64,000 bases of DNA from Actinoallomurus bryophytorum (GCF_006716425.1 NZ_VFOZ01000001.1:4650001-4714000); one strand, 5' to 3'. Shown: positions 50,267 to 59,385, numbered from the stretch's first letter. Program-made: numbers and translations. Notes: generated by a model not told the origin, from the letters alone.

Positions 50267-51958
50267 GTGCCACGGCTACATGGAGCGGACAGGGAGGCCC
50301 GCGCGACCATGGAGCAAGGTGTCGACGCGAGCGTCCGCACCGCCCCGGCGGCGCTCGGACTGACCACGCTCGCCACGTTAGCCGTGGCGGCGACGGGCCG
50401 GGTGCTGCGCTGGAGCCCGGCGGCCGCCGAACTCTTCGGCAGGACGACTGCCGAGGTCCGCGGCCGCGACATGTGCGACGTGATGCTGAACGGCGAGCAC
50501 CGCGAGGCGGTCACGACGGCGATCGCGGGCGCGGCGACCGGCACGGCCTCGACGGCCCTGCTGCCGTTACGACTGGGCGACGGGCACGTCGTCCCGGTGG
50601 AGTTCCGCTGGGAGCCGATGACCGACATCCAGGGCCGGGTGACGGTGGGGGTCAGCGCGCTGCCCCGGCATGACGCTCCCGCCACGGACCAGGTGGTCCT
50701 GGGCATCGGCGCGACCCTGGACCTGCGGCAGACCGCCCGCGAGCTGGCGGACGCCCTCACCTCACGCCTCTGTTACGGCGCCGGCGTGTACGTGCTCGAA
50801 CGCCTGCTGGTCGATGACCAGGTGCCCTCCTACGAGGAGACCGAGTCACGCGTCGTCGTACGCCGGATGGCACTGCGCGTCGCCGACGGGCGCCCACACG
50901 ACTGGGCGTCGGCGTTCCCCCCGGACGAGGTGATCGCCTACTCGGTCGACACGAGCATCGTGCGCAGCATGAGCACCGGCCGCCCGATCGCCTTCACCTC
51001 CCTGGACACCCAGACCATGGGCCGGCTCAGAGACCGCCTGTCGGTGCGGCCCTCGCTCAACGAGATCCTCGGCCTCCACAGCTTCCTGACCGTCCCGCTC
51101 ATCGCGCGCGGGACCGTCATGGGCTTCACGGTGCTCGCCCGCCGGCCGGGTGCCGCGCCCTTCACCGCCGAGGAGGCGGACCTCGCCCACCGGCTCGCCG
51201 ACCACGCCGCCGTGTGCATGGACAACGGCCGCCTGTACGACCGGGAACGGCGCACCTCTAAGATCCTCCAGCGCAGCCTGCTGCCGGTGGCACTGAAGAC
51301 ACCGCCCGGAATGCAGATCGCCCACCGCTACCTGCCCGCCGGCCAGACCAGCCGGATCGGCGGCGACTGGTACGACGCCATTCCGCTCCCCGGCGGAAAG
51401 GTCGCACTGGTCGTCGGCGACGCGATGGGCCACGGCACCACCGCGGCACTGGTCATGGGCCAGCTGCGCACCGCCGTACGCATCCTGGCCAGGCTGGGCC
51501 TGCCGCCCGCGGACCTGCTGCGAAACCTGGACGAGATCGCCCAGGAACTCACGACGGCGCAGTTCGCCACGTGCATCTATGCACTCTGCGACCCGGCCGG
51601 CGGACGCGTCACCATCGCCCGTGCGGGCCACGTCCCGCCGATCCTCGCAACCGCAGAGGGCTCGTCGGAACTGATCGACCTGCCGCCCGGCCTTCCCCTC
51701 GGGGTGGGTGAGGCCAGCTACGAGGCGATGGAGATCCAGGTACCGGAGAACAGCACGCTCATCCTGTGCACGGACGGACTGGTCGAACACCGCACCCGCG
51801 ACATGGACACGGGCCTGGCCGAGATCCGTGCCCTCCTGTCCGAGGCGCCGCACGACCTGGAGACCGCCTGCGACCAAATCGTGAAACACCTGCACACGGG
51901 CGTGAGCACGGACGACGCGACCCTGCTCCTGGCCCGCCTCCAGCCACCTGCACACTGA
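50267..51958 (+). CDS. PAS-GAF-PP2C (SpoIIE/RsbU-type) phosphatase
   Basis: The 563-residue protein has a PAS domain (about 35-130: GRVLRWSPAAAELFGRTTAEVRGRDM), a GAF domain (about 145-325: FLTVPLIARGTVMGFTVLAR) and a C-terminal SpoIIE/PP2C domain. The PP2C metal-site motifs are RIGGDWYDAIPLPGGKVALVVGDAMGHG and a late VSTDDATLLLARL. It should dephosphorylate an anti-sigma antagonist in a partner-switching pathway. No switch partner is adjacent. The GTG start follows GGAGG. Confidence 0.93.
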   Translation: MPRLHGADREARATMEQGVDASVRTAPAALGLTTLATLAVAATGRVLRWSPAAAELFGRTTAEVRGRDMCDVMLNGEHREAVTTAIAGAATGTASTALLPLRLGDGHVVPVEFRWEPMTDIQGRVTVGVSALPRHDAPATDQVVLGIGATLDLRQTARELADALTSRLCYGAGVYVLERLLVDDQVPSYEETESRVVVRRMALRVADGRPHDWASAFPPDEVIAYSVDTSIVRSMSTGRPIAFTSLDTQTMGRLRDRLSVRPSLNEILGLHSFLTVPLIARGTVMGFTVLARRPGAAPFTAEEADLAHRLADHAAVCMDNGRLYDRERRTSKILQRSLLPVALKTPPGMQIAHRYLPAGQTSRIGGDWYDAIPLPGGKVALVVGDAMGHGTTAALVMGQLRTAVRILARLGLPPADLLRNLDEIAQELTTAQFATCIYALCDPAGGRVTIARAGHVPPILATAEGSSELIDLPPGLPLGVGEASYEAMEIQVPENSTLILCTDGLVEHRTRDMDTGLAEIRALLSEAPHDLETACDQIVKHLHTGVSTDDATLLLARLQPPAH

Positions 51959-51975
51959 TCGCCCACCCGCGAGAG

Positions 51976-52054
51976 TTATCCACATCCGCCCCGGTCGTCT
52001 TCCCCCGCCTTGGGGGTCGCTGGACAATGGGAATAGGGCGGCCCCCCAGGGCGG
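51976..52054 (+). repeat. dispersed element copy 2 (TTATCCACA-N33-CGCTGGACAATG)
   Basis: TTATCCACA at 51976-51984, 33 bases, CGCTGGACAATG at 52018-52029, then GGAATAGGGCGGCCCCCCAGGGCGGGCGGG. The order, the spacing and most of the tail match copy 1 at 35017. It starts 17 bases after the phosphatase gene and runs into a minisatellite. Confidence 0.7.
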
Positions 52055-52165
52055 GCGGGGCTTACAGGGCGGCCCCCCAGGGCGGGCGGGGCTTACAGGG
52101 CGGGGCTTACAGGGCGGGGCTTACAGGGCGGGGCTTACAGGGCGGGGCTTACAGGGCGGGGCTTA
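52036..52165. repeat. GC-rich minisatellite: 2 x 31 bases then about 5 x 14 bases
   Basis: Two exact 31-base units (52036-52066 and 52067-52097) are followed by four exact copies of the 14-base GGGCGGGGCTTACA (52098-52153) and a partial fifth. The 14-base unit is the outer part of the 31-base unit with its centre deleted. Degenerate copies continue to about 52220. The motif differs from that of the 35-kb array. Confidence 0.9.
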
Positions 52166-52390
52166 GGGGGCGGCCCCAGGATGGCCCCCAAGAGCGGGCG
52201 GGCTTACAGGGCGGGCGGCATCTGCGGCGGGGCGGAGCCGTGTGCATACGGTGGTCAGCGTCTGGGTGGACATGCCCGCTGTCCGTTCGCGCGGTTCGGT
52301 GGGTTTGGTGACCGTAGGCTTCGTGGTTCGTTGATGCAGGTGGTGCGGGGCCTTCGTGGCGTCGGCCCGGGTCAGGTGCACGGCCTAAGT
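52166..52390. other. non-coding flank between minisatellite and IS110 remnant
   Basis: GC-rich sequence with scattered degenerate copies of the minisatellite unit. No gene with codon bias or motif is visible on either strand. Confidence 0.4.
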
Positions 52391-52812
52391 CGATTCCGCG
52401 ATGCCGTCGCTGTCTTGGGTGACGCACGGGCGCGACCGGCGGGCGCCGCGTCTGCGGTGGCGTAGGCGTGGGCGTCCAGTGGGTCGGACTTGCCCAGGTT
52501 GCGGCGCTGGGGGCGGTCGGGCCGGTTCACCTCGATGACGTCGGCGCCCTGGTTGGGCAGGTAGCGGACTAAGCCTGCCTCGTAGGTACCGGTGTCCTCG
52601 ATCCCGGCGCTGTGTGGCCGCCCGAACGAGCGCGTCCACTCCCGTAGTTGTTCATAGTCCTCGCCGTGGCCTGGAAGGGTGCACCGGCGATCCTGGTGCC
52701 GTTCATCAGCTCCATCGCTGCGTGATGGGCGTCGGCGTGGGTGTCGAGGCCGCCCACGATCCGCCGCTTTTTGGGCCTTCCATCCGCACGTGCCTTGACC
52801 TGCCACCTCCGT
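52391..52812 (-). pseudogene. IS110-family transposase remnant
   Basis: Reading leftwards from about 52812: KKRRIVGGLDTHADAHHAAMELMNGTRIAGAPFQATA, then a change of frame, then EDYEQLREWTRSFG, GIEDTGTYEAGLVRYL, EVNRPDRPQRRNLGKSDPLDAHAYATADAAPAGRA. These are the N-terminal DEDD-type motifs of IS110 transposases. The second half of the protein is absent and the frame is broken, so the element is dead. It sits next to the minisatellite and may have inserted there. Confidence 0.8.
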
Positions 52813-52948
52813 AGCGAACGTGAGGTGGTACGCGCCGGGCCGGTGAGCGGACAGACAGTGACGGGACCTGTTGCCAGGTCCTAGTCAAGTCACGAGCACC
52901 CCCCAGAGCGACCCCCGGGCGGCCTCCCAGAACGGGCCTACAAGGCGG

Positions 52949-54652
52949 TCAGCGCGTGGGTTGGGGTTGGGAGCCGAAGGCGGTCAGGAAGCGGTCGCGG
53001 AAGGCGTTCATCGGCCAGACCGGGGCGTGCGGGCCGGGTTTGAGGCCGTCCTGCCAGCCCCACGTCGAGATCCGGTCCAGTACGGCCGGGTCCCGGGCGA
53101 CGATGGTGATCGGCACGTCCCGGTCGGCGTTCTGGCCGGTGATGAGCGGGGCCGGCTGGTGGTCGCCGAGGAAGATGAGCACCAGGTTGTCATCGCCGTA
53201 GGTCTGCACGTAGGAGATGAGGGCGTTCAGCGAGTACTCGATCGACTGCCGGTACGCCGTGCGGATTCGCGACGGGCTGCGCCACACGTCCTCCGGCTTG
53301 TCGCCGGCGGCGGCCATCGGGCCGAAGACCGTGCCGTCGCCCACGGTTTTCCAGTCGACCAGGCCGGACGGGGTCGGGGCCCAGGGCGCGTGGCTCGTGA
53401 CGAGGGGGATCTCGGCCATCACCGGCGGGTGTTTCGGCTTCGCCCGCTCGGTGCGCTGGAAGACCGACAGGGTGTACTGGTCCGGCGGGGTGCCCCAGTT
53501 GAAACGGGGGCCGCGGTACCCGATGGTCCAGCGGTCGTAGACGTGTTCGTACCCGTAGAACTTCGCCTCCGGCCAGGCGGTGGTGGTGCCCGGCATCACG
53601 GCGGCCGTCTGCCAGCCCGCGCCCTCGAACGCCTTGGAGAGAGTCAGGCGGTCGCTCGACACCAGGCTGTTGTAGCGCTGCTGGTTGTTGATCCACAGTC
53701 CGGACAGCAGCGTGGAGTGGGCCAGCCAGCTGCCGCCGCCCGCCGTCGGTGAGGTGAGGAACGCGCTGCGGGAGGCGAACCCGGCCGCGCGCAGCCGGCT
53801 GCTTCCGGCGTCGAGGACGGCGCCCACCTCGGAGGCGTACCTCGGGTCCTCGATCGCGTCGCGTCCGTAGCTCTCGACGAAGGAGAGGAGGACGTCCTTG
53901 CCGCGCAGGCCGGTCAGAAGCCGGTCGGACGGGACGCCGCCGAAGGCGTCCACGGAGGCCTCCTTGGCGAACTCCTTGCGGTCCTCCAGGCTCCTGCGCA
54001 CCTGGAGCAGGCGGCCCGCGGCGACGCCGGCGACCGGCACGCCCGGGACGAGCTGTGCGCCCAGGGCGGCGCAGGTCACCCACGCGACGCCCAGGAGAGT
54101 CGCGGCGCCGGTCGCGCTGGTGTTGTGCTGGACTACGAGGCGGGTCAGGCGCAGCACCGCCAGCGTCATGAGGACGAGTACGCCGACGGCGAGGACCGCG
54201 GCCAGGATCCCGGCGCCGATCGCGCCCGCCCTGCCGACCGATGCCGAGAGGAACTGGTTGGCCGAGCCGAACAGGGACCAGTCGAACACCAGGTTGAACG
54301 GCCGGGCCAGAACCGTGGAGAAGCCGATATCGACGATCTTCACGATGGCGAGCAGCCCGAGGATCACTCCGATGATCACCGCCGCCACCCGCTTCGCCCT
54401 CCCCGGCAGGATCAGGACCAGGGCGACGCCGAGCAGTCCCTCCAGCGGGATGCGTACGAACGCCTCAGGGGTGAAGCGGGTGATCTGGTTCGGCGCGATC
54501 AGGGCGAACAGCACGAGCACGCAGGCCAGCGCCGTCGTCACCCATCCCGCGACGGTGCGCCCTCTCGACCGGTGACCGCCGCCCTCGACGGCGTCCGGCG
54601 ATGGCTCCGTACCCTGGGCCGGTCGACGGCGCAAACGCGTGAAGAACGGCAA
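52949..54652 (-). CDS. membrane sulfatase-like protein (LTA synthase-type)
   Basis: The 567-residue protein has four or five N-terminal membrane helices (to about 205) and a large extracellular sulfatase-fold domain: LLSFVESYGRDAIED, SPTAGGGSWLAHSTLLSGLW with the nucleophile position (Thr/Ser), EIPLVTSHAPWAP, VLIFLGDHQPAPL. It resembles the alkaline-phosphatase superfamily enzymes that transfer glycerol-phosphate or phosphoethanolamine to envelope polymers. The substrate is unknown. It is a single gene beside the IS110 remnant. Confidence 0.88.
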   Translation of the reverse strand: MPFFTRLRRRPAQGTEPSPDAVEGGGHRSRGRTVAGWVTTALACVLVLFALIAPNQITRFTPEAFVRIPLEGLLGVALVLILPGRAKRVAAVIIGVILGLLAIVKIVDIGFSTVLARPFNLVFDWSLFGSANQFLSASVGRAGAIGAGILAAVLAVGVLVLMTLAVLRLTRLVVQHNTSATGAATLLGVAWVTCAALGAQLVPGVPVAGVAAGRLLQVRRSLEDRKEFAKEASVDAFGGVPSDRLLTGLRGKDVLLSFVESYGRDAIEDPRYASEVGAVLDAGSSRLRAAGFASRSAFLTSPTAGGGSWLAHSTLLSGLWINNQQRYNSLVSSDRLTLSKAFEGAGWQTAAVMPGTTTAWPEAKFYGYEHVYDRWTIGYRGPRFNWGTPPDQYTLSVFQRTERAKPKHPPVMAEIPLVTSHAPWAPTPSGLVDWKTVGDGTVFGPMAAAGDKPEDVWRSPSRIRTAYRQSIEYSLNALISYVQTYGDDNLVLIFLGDHQPAPLITGQNADRDVPITIVARDPAVLDRISTWGWQDGLKPGPHAPVWPMNAFRDRFLTAFGSQPQPTR

Positions 54653-54772
54653 TCCAGGGGCCTTTCAGTACGGTGCCGGATGATCCGGTCACTGCTGCGA
54701 GCACCGGCCCGCCCTCCGGCGACGGATCGGTGGTGCTGTTTATTACCTACACGGAAGACCACAGGAGGCGGT

Positions 54773-55771
54773 TCAACCGTTATGGGCGGAATCCGGGGTG
54801 GCCGTGGCCGGTGGGAGCCCGGCGGTCGCGCGGGCGAAACGGGCGCCCCACTCACGGATCCGCTCGACCAGCTCGGGCGAGCCGACCACCTCGAACTCGG
54901 CGCCGACGGTGCCCAGTGCCAGTATCGGCCAGTCCAAGGAGTCCGCGGTCATCAGCATGCGGCAGCGTCCGGAGTCGAGGTCCTCGACCGTCGCCCACTG
55001 GCCGACCTGCGCGCGCACCTGGTCTCCGGGAGCGTGCACGACCGCCTCGACGGTGTACGGAGCGGGGATGTTGCCGATCCCGGCGCGTACGAACGCCGCC
55101 GGGTCCTCGGCCGGCAGCTCGCGCGGGCGGAAACGTACGCTCGTGCCGGCCGGATCGGCGAGCCGGTCGAGGCGGAAGCTGCGCCAGTCGTGCCGGGTGA
55201 GGTCGTACGCGACGAGGTACCAGCGGCGGCCGAGCGAGACCAGCCGGTGCGGCTCGACGTGCCGCTCGGTGCGCTCGCCGCGATGCGCGGTGTAGGAGAA
55301 CCGCAGGCGCTCCTCGTCACGGCAGGCCTGCGCGACGGTCGTGAGCACGCCCGAGTCGACGGTCGGCCCGGTGCTCCACACCGCGGGCACCGTGGCCACC
55401 CGCAAGGCGTCCACCCGGCGGCGCAGACGTGCGGGCATGACCTGCACCACCTTGGTGAGGGCGCGGATCGAGGACTCCTCGATGCCGGCCACCGCGCCCT
55501 GGGCGGCCGCCCGCAGCCCGATGGCGAGCGCCACCGCCTCCTCGTCGTCGACCACGAGCGGCGGCAACGCGGCGCCGGGGGCGAGCTGGTAACCACCGGC
55601 CACACCGCGATGGGCCTCGACCGGATAGCCGAGCTCCCTTAGCCGGTCGACGTCACGCCGCAGGGTGCGTACGGACACCCCGAGCCGGCCGGCGAGCTCG
55701 GTACCCGGCCAGTAGCGGTGGGTCTGCAGCAGCGAGAGCAGCCGCAGGGTCCGAGAGCTCGTGTTGGCCAT
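54773..55771 (-). CDS. YafY/WYL-type transcriptional regulator
   Basis: The 332-residue protein has an N-terminal HTH_11 winged helix (TLRLLSLLQTHRYWPGTELAGRLGVSVRTLRRDVDRLRELGYPVEAHRG). The WYL domain follows (RFSYTAHRGERTERHVEPHRLVSLGRRWYLVAYDLTRHDWRSFRLDRL). WYL domains bind nucleic acids or nucleotide-like ligands. ATG 55771 begins the family N terminus. The target is unknown. Confidence 0.92.
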   Translation of the reverse strand: MANTSSRTLRLLSLLQTHRYWPGTELAGRLGVSVRTLRRDVDRLRELGYPVEAHRGVAGGYQLAPGAALPPLVVDDEEAVALAIGLRAAAQGAVAGIEESSIRALTKVVQVMPARLRRRVDALRVATVPAVWSTGPTVDSGVLTTVAQACRDEERLRFSYTAHRGERTERHVEPHRLVSLGRRWYLVAYDLTRHDWRSFRLDRLADPAGTSVRFRPRELPAEDPAAFVRAGIGNIPAPYTVEAVVHAPGDQVRAQVGQWATVEDLDSGRCRMLMTADSLDWPILALGTVGAEFEVVGSPELVERIREWGARFARATAGLPPATATPDSAHNG

Positions 55772-55813
55772 GCCCTCATCATGCACGCGACACAGGTCAG
55801 AAAGTGGCCGGAA

Positions 55814-57766
55814 TCAGCTCGTCGGGACGGGCACGTCGACGAGCAGCGACGTGCCGCCCCCGGTGGGGCTGATCACCCGGATCGTCCCGCCGAGCGACTC
55901 GATGCGGTCCTTGAGCCCGAACAGTCCGGATCCGCGGGTGGGATCGGCTCCGCCGATGCCGTTGTCGTTGACCCGCAGCTTGAGGGTGGCGTGTTCGAGG
56001 GTCAGGTCGATGTTGACGACGGTGGCGTGGGAGTACTTCGCCACGTTGGTGAGCGCCTCGGAGACGGTGTAGTAGATGGCGACCTGGATGTGGTCGGGCA
56101 GGTTCCGGTCGATGTGCACACCGAGCTTGGCCGGCACCTCCGACCGCTGGGTCAGCGCCTCGAGGGCACGGCGGAGGCCGCTTCGCGAGAGCGTCGCCGG
56201 GTGCAGGCCGCGGGAGATCTCGCGCAGGTCGTCCAGCACGCTGTCCAGGCCTCGCGCGGTCCCGGCCAGCTGCTCCTTCAGGTGAAAGAGCTCGGGGTCG
56301 ATGATCCCGTCCGTCTCCAGCAGCTCCTTCCCGAGAGCCGTGAGGCGCCGCTGCGGCCCGGTGCTGAGGTTGCGCTCGATACGTCGCCGCGCCTCGTCGG
56401 AGGCCGCGACGATCCGTGCGGAAGAGGCGAGCAGCTCGTTGCGGTTCTCGGCGTTGGCGATCGCGGTGGCCAGGAGTTCCACGAATTCCACCAGGCGCTC
56501 CTCGGTGTCTTTGGGAGGCGGCTCGGGGTCGAGCGAGAACACCGCGATCATGCCCCAGAGGTGCCCGCCGACCGTGATCGGGCAGCCCACGACATAGCGG
56601 ATCCCGTGCACCCGCGACCAGACCCCGATCGTGCTCGTGGCCTCGTCGGTGTTGACGCGCGCCGGCCGGCGGGTCTGGACGATCTCGGCCGCCGCGCTCT
56701 GCTCCTCGACCGGCCAGCGGCCGTTGACCGGGGGCATGATGTCCGGGGCGCCGGGCGAGGTCCAGTGGCCGACCGCGGTCGCGACCAGAGAGGGGTCGAA
56801 GCGGTTGACGACCGCGTACTCCATCCCCTGAATCCGGCCCAGCTCGCTGGCGACCGCGGTGAAGATCTCGCTCGGGGAGACGCCGCGGGCGATGAGCGTC
56901 GCGATCCGGCGGAGGGCCCCCTGCTCCTCCACGACCCGCCGGAGCTGCTGGCGGTCCGCCTGCAGCGAGCCGGCCATCACGTTGAAGGTGCGTTCGAGTA
57001 CGCCGACGTCGTTGCGTGAGACCTCGGGGATCCGTACCGACAGGTCGCCGCCGGCCAGGTTGCTGGCCATGGCGGAGGTACGCCGGACCGGGCGGAGAAT
57101 GGCACGTGTCAGGTAGCCGGAGAAGAGCAGCAGGAGCAGCAACGCCCCGCCCGCGCCGACCGCCGCGATGATCGTGGCGTGGGCCGCGTCCGCCGTGGAG
57201 CGCCCCTCGTGGGACTGGATCAGATCGTTCTCCGCGGCCATGAAGGCGTCGAACTGCGTGCGCAGCGGTGCGAGCCGCTGCTCTCCCTCGGCGATCGTCG
57301 CCAGCGACCGCGCGGACACGGGCTCCTGCTGGATCGCCGACGCGAGCGGGATCGAGTACTCGCGGACGTACGTCTCGGTGTTCTGCACGATCTCCTGCGC
57401 CCGCGAGCTCTGGGCGGGGTCGTTCTCCGCGGTGAGGCGCTCCAGCGTCCGGCCTTCGGTGATGGCGTCGGACTGGGCGTCCTTCAGGGGCGCCAGAAGC
57501 CTCCTGTCCCCGGTGATGACGAAGCCGCGCACGTCGGTCTCGAGGTCGGTCACCAGCCTCTGCAGGCGGTTCGCCGAGGCCATGATCGCCTTGGCGTGGT
57601 TCGCGACGCCCGCCGACTTTCTCAGGTCGAGGATGACCGAGAACAGCAGGGAGTACGCGCCGATGGCGAGCAGCACGACGATCCCGCTCGCGAAGACGAT
57701 GCGGCGGGTCAGTCCACCTCGCGGATCGGTCCCCGATCGCTTCGGGCGTGTCGCCCGCTCGCTCAC
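55814..57766 (-). CDS. CHASE3-HAMP-GAF sensor protein with kinase-like ATPase, no acceptor His
   Basis: The 650-residue protein is laid out as a membrane sensor kinase: helix 23-46, CHASE3-like extracellular four-helix region, helix 198-218, HAMP 219-271, GAF 285-445, then a HisKA_3-type dimerisation helix and an ATPase domain (VSEALTNVAKYSHA, LRVNDNGIGGADPTRGSGLFGLKDRIESLGG). In the dimerisation helix the usual R-I-E-R-D-L-H-D-G reads R-I-E-R-N-L-S-T-G (Ser 468), so the phospho-acceptor His is missing. No response regulator is adjacent. It may act without phosphotransfer or through a partner. Confidence 0.9.
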   Translation of the reverse strand: MSERATRPKRSGTDPRGGLTRRIVFASGIVVLLAIGAYSLLFSVILDLRKSAGVANHAKAIMASANRLQRLVTDLETDVRGFVITGDRRLLAPLKDAQSDAITEGRTLERLTAENDPAQSSRAQEIVQNTETYVREYSIPLASAIQQEPVSARSLATIAEGEQRLAPLRTQFDAFMAAENDLIQSHEGRSTADAAHATIIAAVGAGGALLLLLLFSGYLTRAILRPVRRTSAMASNLAGGDLSVRIPEVSRNDVGVLERTFNVMAGSLQADRQQLRRVVEEQGALRRIATLIARGVSPSEIFTAVASELGRIQGMEYAVVNRFDPSLVATAVGHWTSPGAPDIMPPVNGRWPVEEQSAAAEIVQTRRPARVNTDEATSTIGVWSRVHGIRYVVGCPITVGGHLWGMIAVFSLDPEPPPKDTEERLVEFVELLATAIANAENRNELLASSARIVAASDEARRRIERNLSTGPQRRLTALGKELLETDGIIDPELFHLKEQLAGTARGLDSVLDDLREISRGLHPATLSRSGLRRALEALTQRSEVPAKLGVHIDRNLPDHIQVAIYYTVSEALTNVAKYSHATVVNIDLTLEHATLKLRVNDNGIGGADPTRGSGLFGLKDRIESLGGTIRVISPTGGGTSLLVDVPVPTS

Positions 57767-57933
57767 TGATCATCCCCCCGGAGCGGCGATTACAGACGGT
57801 AAGGCGGTTCGGCCGTGCCTGTCACTCTACGGTGGCCAGGAGTGCCTTGACGACCTGCGCGAATCCCCGTCGTCAGGGGGATGACCAGGCGTTTCTCTGG
57901 TCACTGACGTTGCGGCCGTACGGCCCGCAACGC

Positions 57934-58296
57934 TTACAGTCCGACACCGGCGGCGTATCCGAGGGCCGCCGCGAGCACGCCGAGGACCAGGCTCCCGAGC
58001 GCGTTCAGCCCGGCCTCGAGGAGCGAGCCCTCCTCGAGGAGGCGCGTGGTCTCGAAGCCGAACGTGCTGAAGGTCGTGAGGGCGCCGCAGAAGCCGGTGC
58101 CGGCGAAGACGACCAGATCCTTGGGCAGCGACTGCGAGGCGCCGGTGAGCACGCCCAGCACCAGGCAGCCGATCAGGTTGACGGTCAGCGTCCCCCACGG
58201 GAAGACGCTCTCGTGGCGCCGCTGGACGGCCCGGTCGAGGAGGTAGCGGGCGGGGGCGCCGATGGTCCCGCCGAGGAAGACCAGGATGACGGTCAC
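57934..58296 (-). CDS. crcB: fluoride exporter CrcB, subunit 1
   Basis: The 120-residue Fluc-type channel subunit has four helices, the [20 protein letters not shown] start, [21 protein letters not shown], and the [23 protein letters not shown] signature with the TxSTF fluoride-track residues. GTG 58296 overlaps the stop of the DUF190 gene by four bases. Two different CrcB subunits in one operon suggest a heterodimeric channel. It is expected to be controlled by the fluoride riboswitch upstream. Confidence 0.95.
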   Translation of the reverse strand: MTVILVFLGGTIGAPARYLLDRAVQRRHESVFPWGTLTVNLIGCLVLGVLTGASQSLPKDLVVFAGTGFCGALTTFSTFGFETTRLLEEGSLLEAGLNALGSLVLGVLAAALGYAAGVGL

Positions 58297-58643
58297 GACG
58301 AGCCGCCCTTCGCCCGGCCCGCGTAGCGATGGACCTCGACGTCGTCGATGATCACGAGTCCCTCGTCGATGAGGCCGTCGAGCGCGGGCAGGAAGCCGTC
58401 GATCTTGTCCTCGGTGTCGACGATCACGATGGCGACGGGCAGGTCGTCGCTGAGGGACAGGATCCGGCTGGTGTGGATGTGGGAGGACGCGCCGTAGCCC
58501 TCGATGCCGTGAAAGACACTGGCGCCCGCGAGCCCGTACTCGTGCGCCCGGTGCACGATCTCGGTGTACAGCGGCCGGTGGTGGTGCTGGTCGGTCTCGC
58601 CGATGAAGATCGTCAACCGGCGTGCGCGGCCCTGCGATCTCAT
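58293..58643 (-). CDS. DUF190 protein
   Basis: The 116-residue protein has the DUF190 pattern ([75 protein letters not shown]), related in fold to PII-like proteins. It is frequently found with crcB and may regulate the channel. It overlaps both neighbouring crcB genes by four bases, so the three are translationally coupled. Confidence 0.93.
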   Translation of the reverse strand: MRSQGRARRLTIFIGETDQHHHRPLYTEIVHRAHEYGLAGASVFHGIEGYGASSHIHTSRILSLSDDLPVAIVIVDTEDKIDGFLPALDGLIDEGLVIIDDVEVHRYAGRAKGGSS

Positions 58644-59167
58644 GTGCTCCGTCCTTTCTCTCCCCGTCTGACGGGCCGTCCGGCGATGAGCCGGACCAGC
58701 GCGATGCCGCACCACACGGCCGCCACACCGCCGACGAGGCTGCTCAGGGCGTACGCGCCGGTGAGCGCCCACGCGCCGTTTCCGGCGAGACCGCGGAGTT
58801 CGACGGCGAAGGTGGAGAAGGTCGTGTAGCCGCCCAGGATCCCGATCCCCACGAACGGACGTACGTAGCGACGGGGCGGCCAGACGTCCAGGACGAACAC
58901 CATCAGGATGCCGAGCGCGAAGCTCCCGCTCAGGTTGATCAGGAAGGTCGCCCAGGGAAAGTGGCCCGCGTGCACCGGCATGGCGGTGGCGATGAGATAG
59001 CGCGCCACGCTGCCCAGCCCGCCGCCGAGGGCGATCGCGGCCAGGACGTCGAGCCGGCGATCGCGCCGGGAGGGGCGCCCTGCGCGAAAGACGTCCGGCT
59101 GCTCGCCGTCGAGGCCCACGCCGGAACCGGCGGGCGGGGAGTCGGGGTCGATCGGGCCGTGCGACAT
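58640..59167 (-). CDS. crcB: fluoride exporter CrcB, subunit 2
   Basis: The 175-residue protein has a polar N-terminal extension of about 45 residues, then a Fluc subunit: [16 protein letters not shown]-type start ([19 protein letters not shown]), [22 protein letters not shown] and [19 protein letters not shown]. The first helix is amphipathic in character, unlike subunit 1. Its ATG overlaps the stop of a 19-residue leader frame (TGATG). It heads the operon. Confidence 0.93.
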   Translation of the reverse strand: MSHGPIDPDSPPAGSGVGLDGEQPDVFRAGRPSRRDRRLDVLAAIALGGGLGSVARYLIATAMPVHAGHFPWATFLINLSGSFALGILMVFVLDVWPPRRYVRPFVGIGILGGYTTFSTFAVELRGLAGNGAWALTGAYALSSLVGGVAAVWCGIALVRLIAGRPVRRGEKGRST

Positions 59168-59226
59168 CACGACATTGTCCCGTAGGGAGGGATCGCGGGG
59201 CCGGGCTGCGGGCGGTGTACGGGCAT
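59167..59226 (-). CDS. 19-residue leader frame coupled to crcB
   Basis: A short frame from ATG 59226 to TGA 59167-59169, just behind AGGGAGG. Its stop overlaps the crcB start in a TGATG junction, so crcB translation probably depends on it. The ribosome site lies in the 3' arm of a hairpin (CCCTG/CAGGG) right after the fluoride aptamer, where the riboswitch can hide it. The peptide (Pro-rich) is probably not functional in itself. Confidence 0.55.
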   Translation of the reverse strand: MPVHRPQPGPAIPPYGTMS

Positions 59227-59239
59227 GGTGCCTCCCTGA

Positions 59240-59295
59240 CCTTGGCCAGGGACCGTCAGCGGAGATCCGCGGTTGGAGGTGAGCCCCATCACCTG
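59240..59295 (-). ncRNA. fluoride riboswitch (crcB motif)
   Basis: On the minus strand the sequence reads GGTGATGGGGCTCACC, then TCCAACC, a GCGG-ATCT-CCGC hairpin, then TGACGGTCCCTG. This follows the crcB consensus nearly element by element: a GGNGAUG-stem-CNCC first hairpin, the AAC junction, a second hairpin and the UGAUG/C...CUC/CCUNC 3' part of the pseudoknot. It sits directly upstream of a CrcB/DUF190/CrcB operon. The likely mode is control of translation initiation, because the next hairpin contains the ribosome site. Confidence 0.85.
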
Positions 59296-59385
59296 CTGCG
59301 GGATCCATTGTGCCGTATCGCCGTCCTCAGGGACGAACGGGCGGCCCGCTGGAGCTCACGGGCCGCCCGTACGCCCCCGGCCCGG

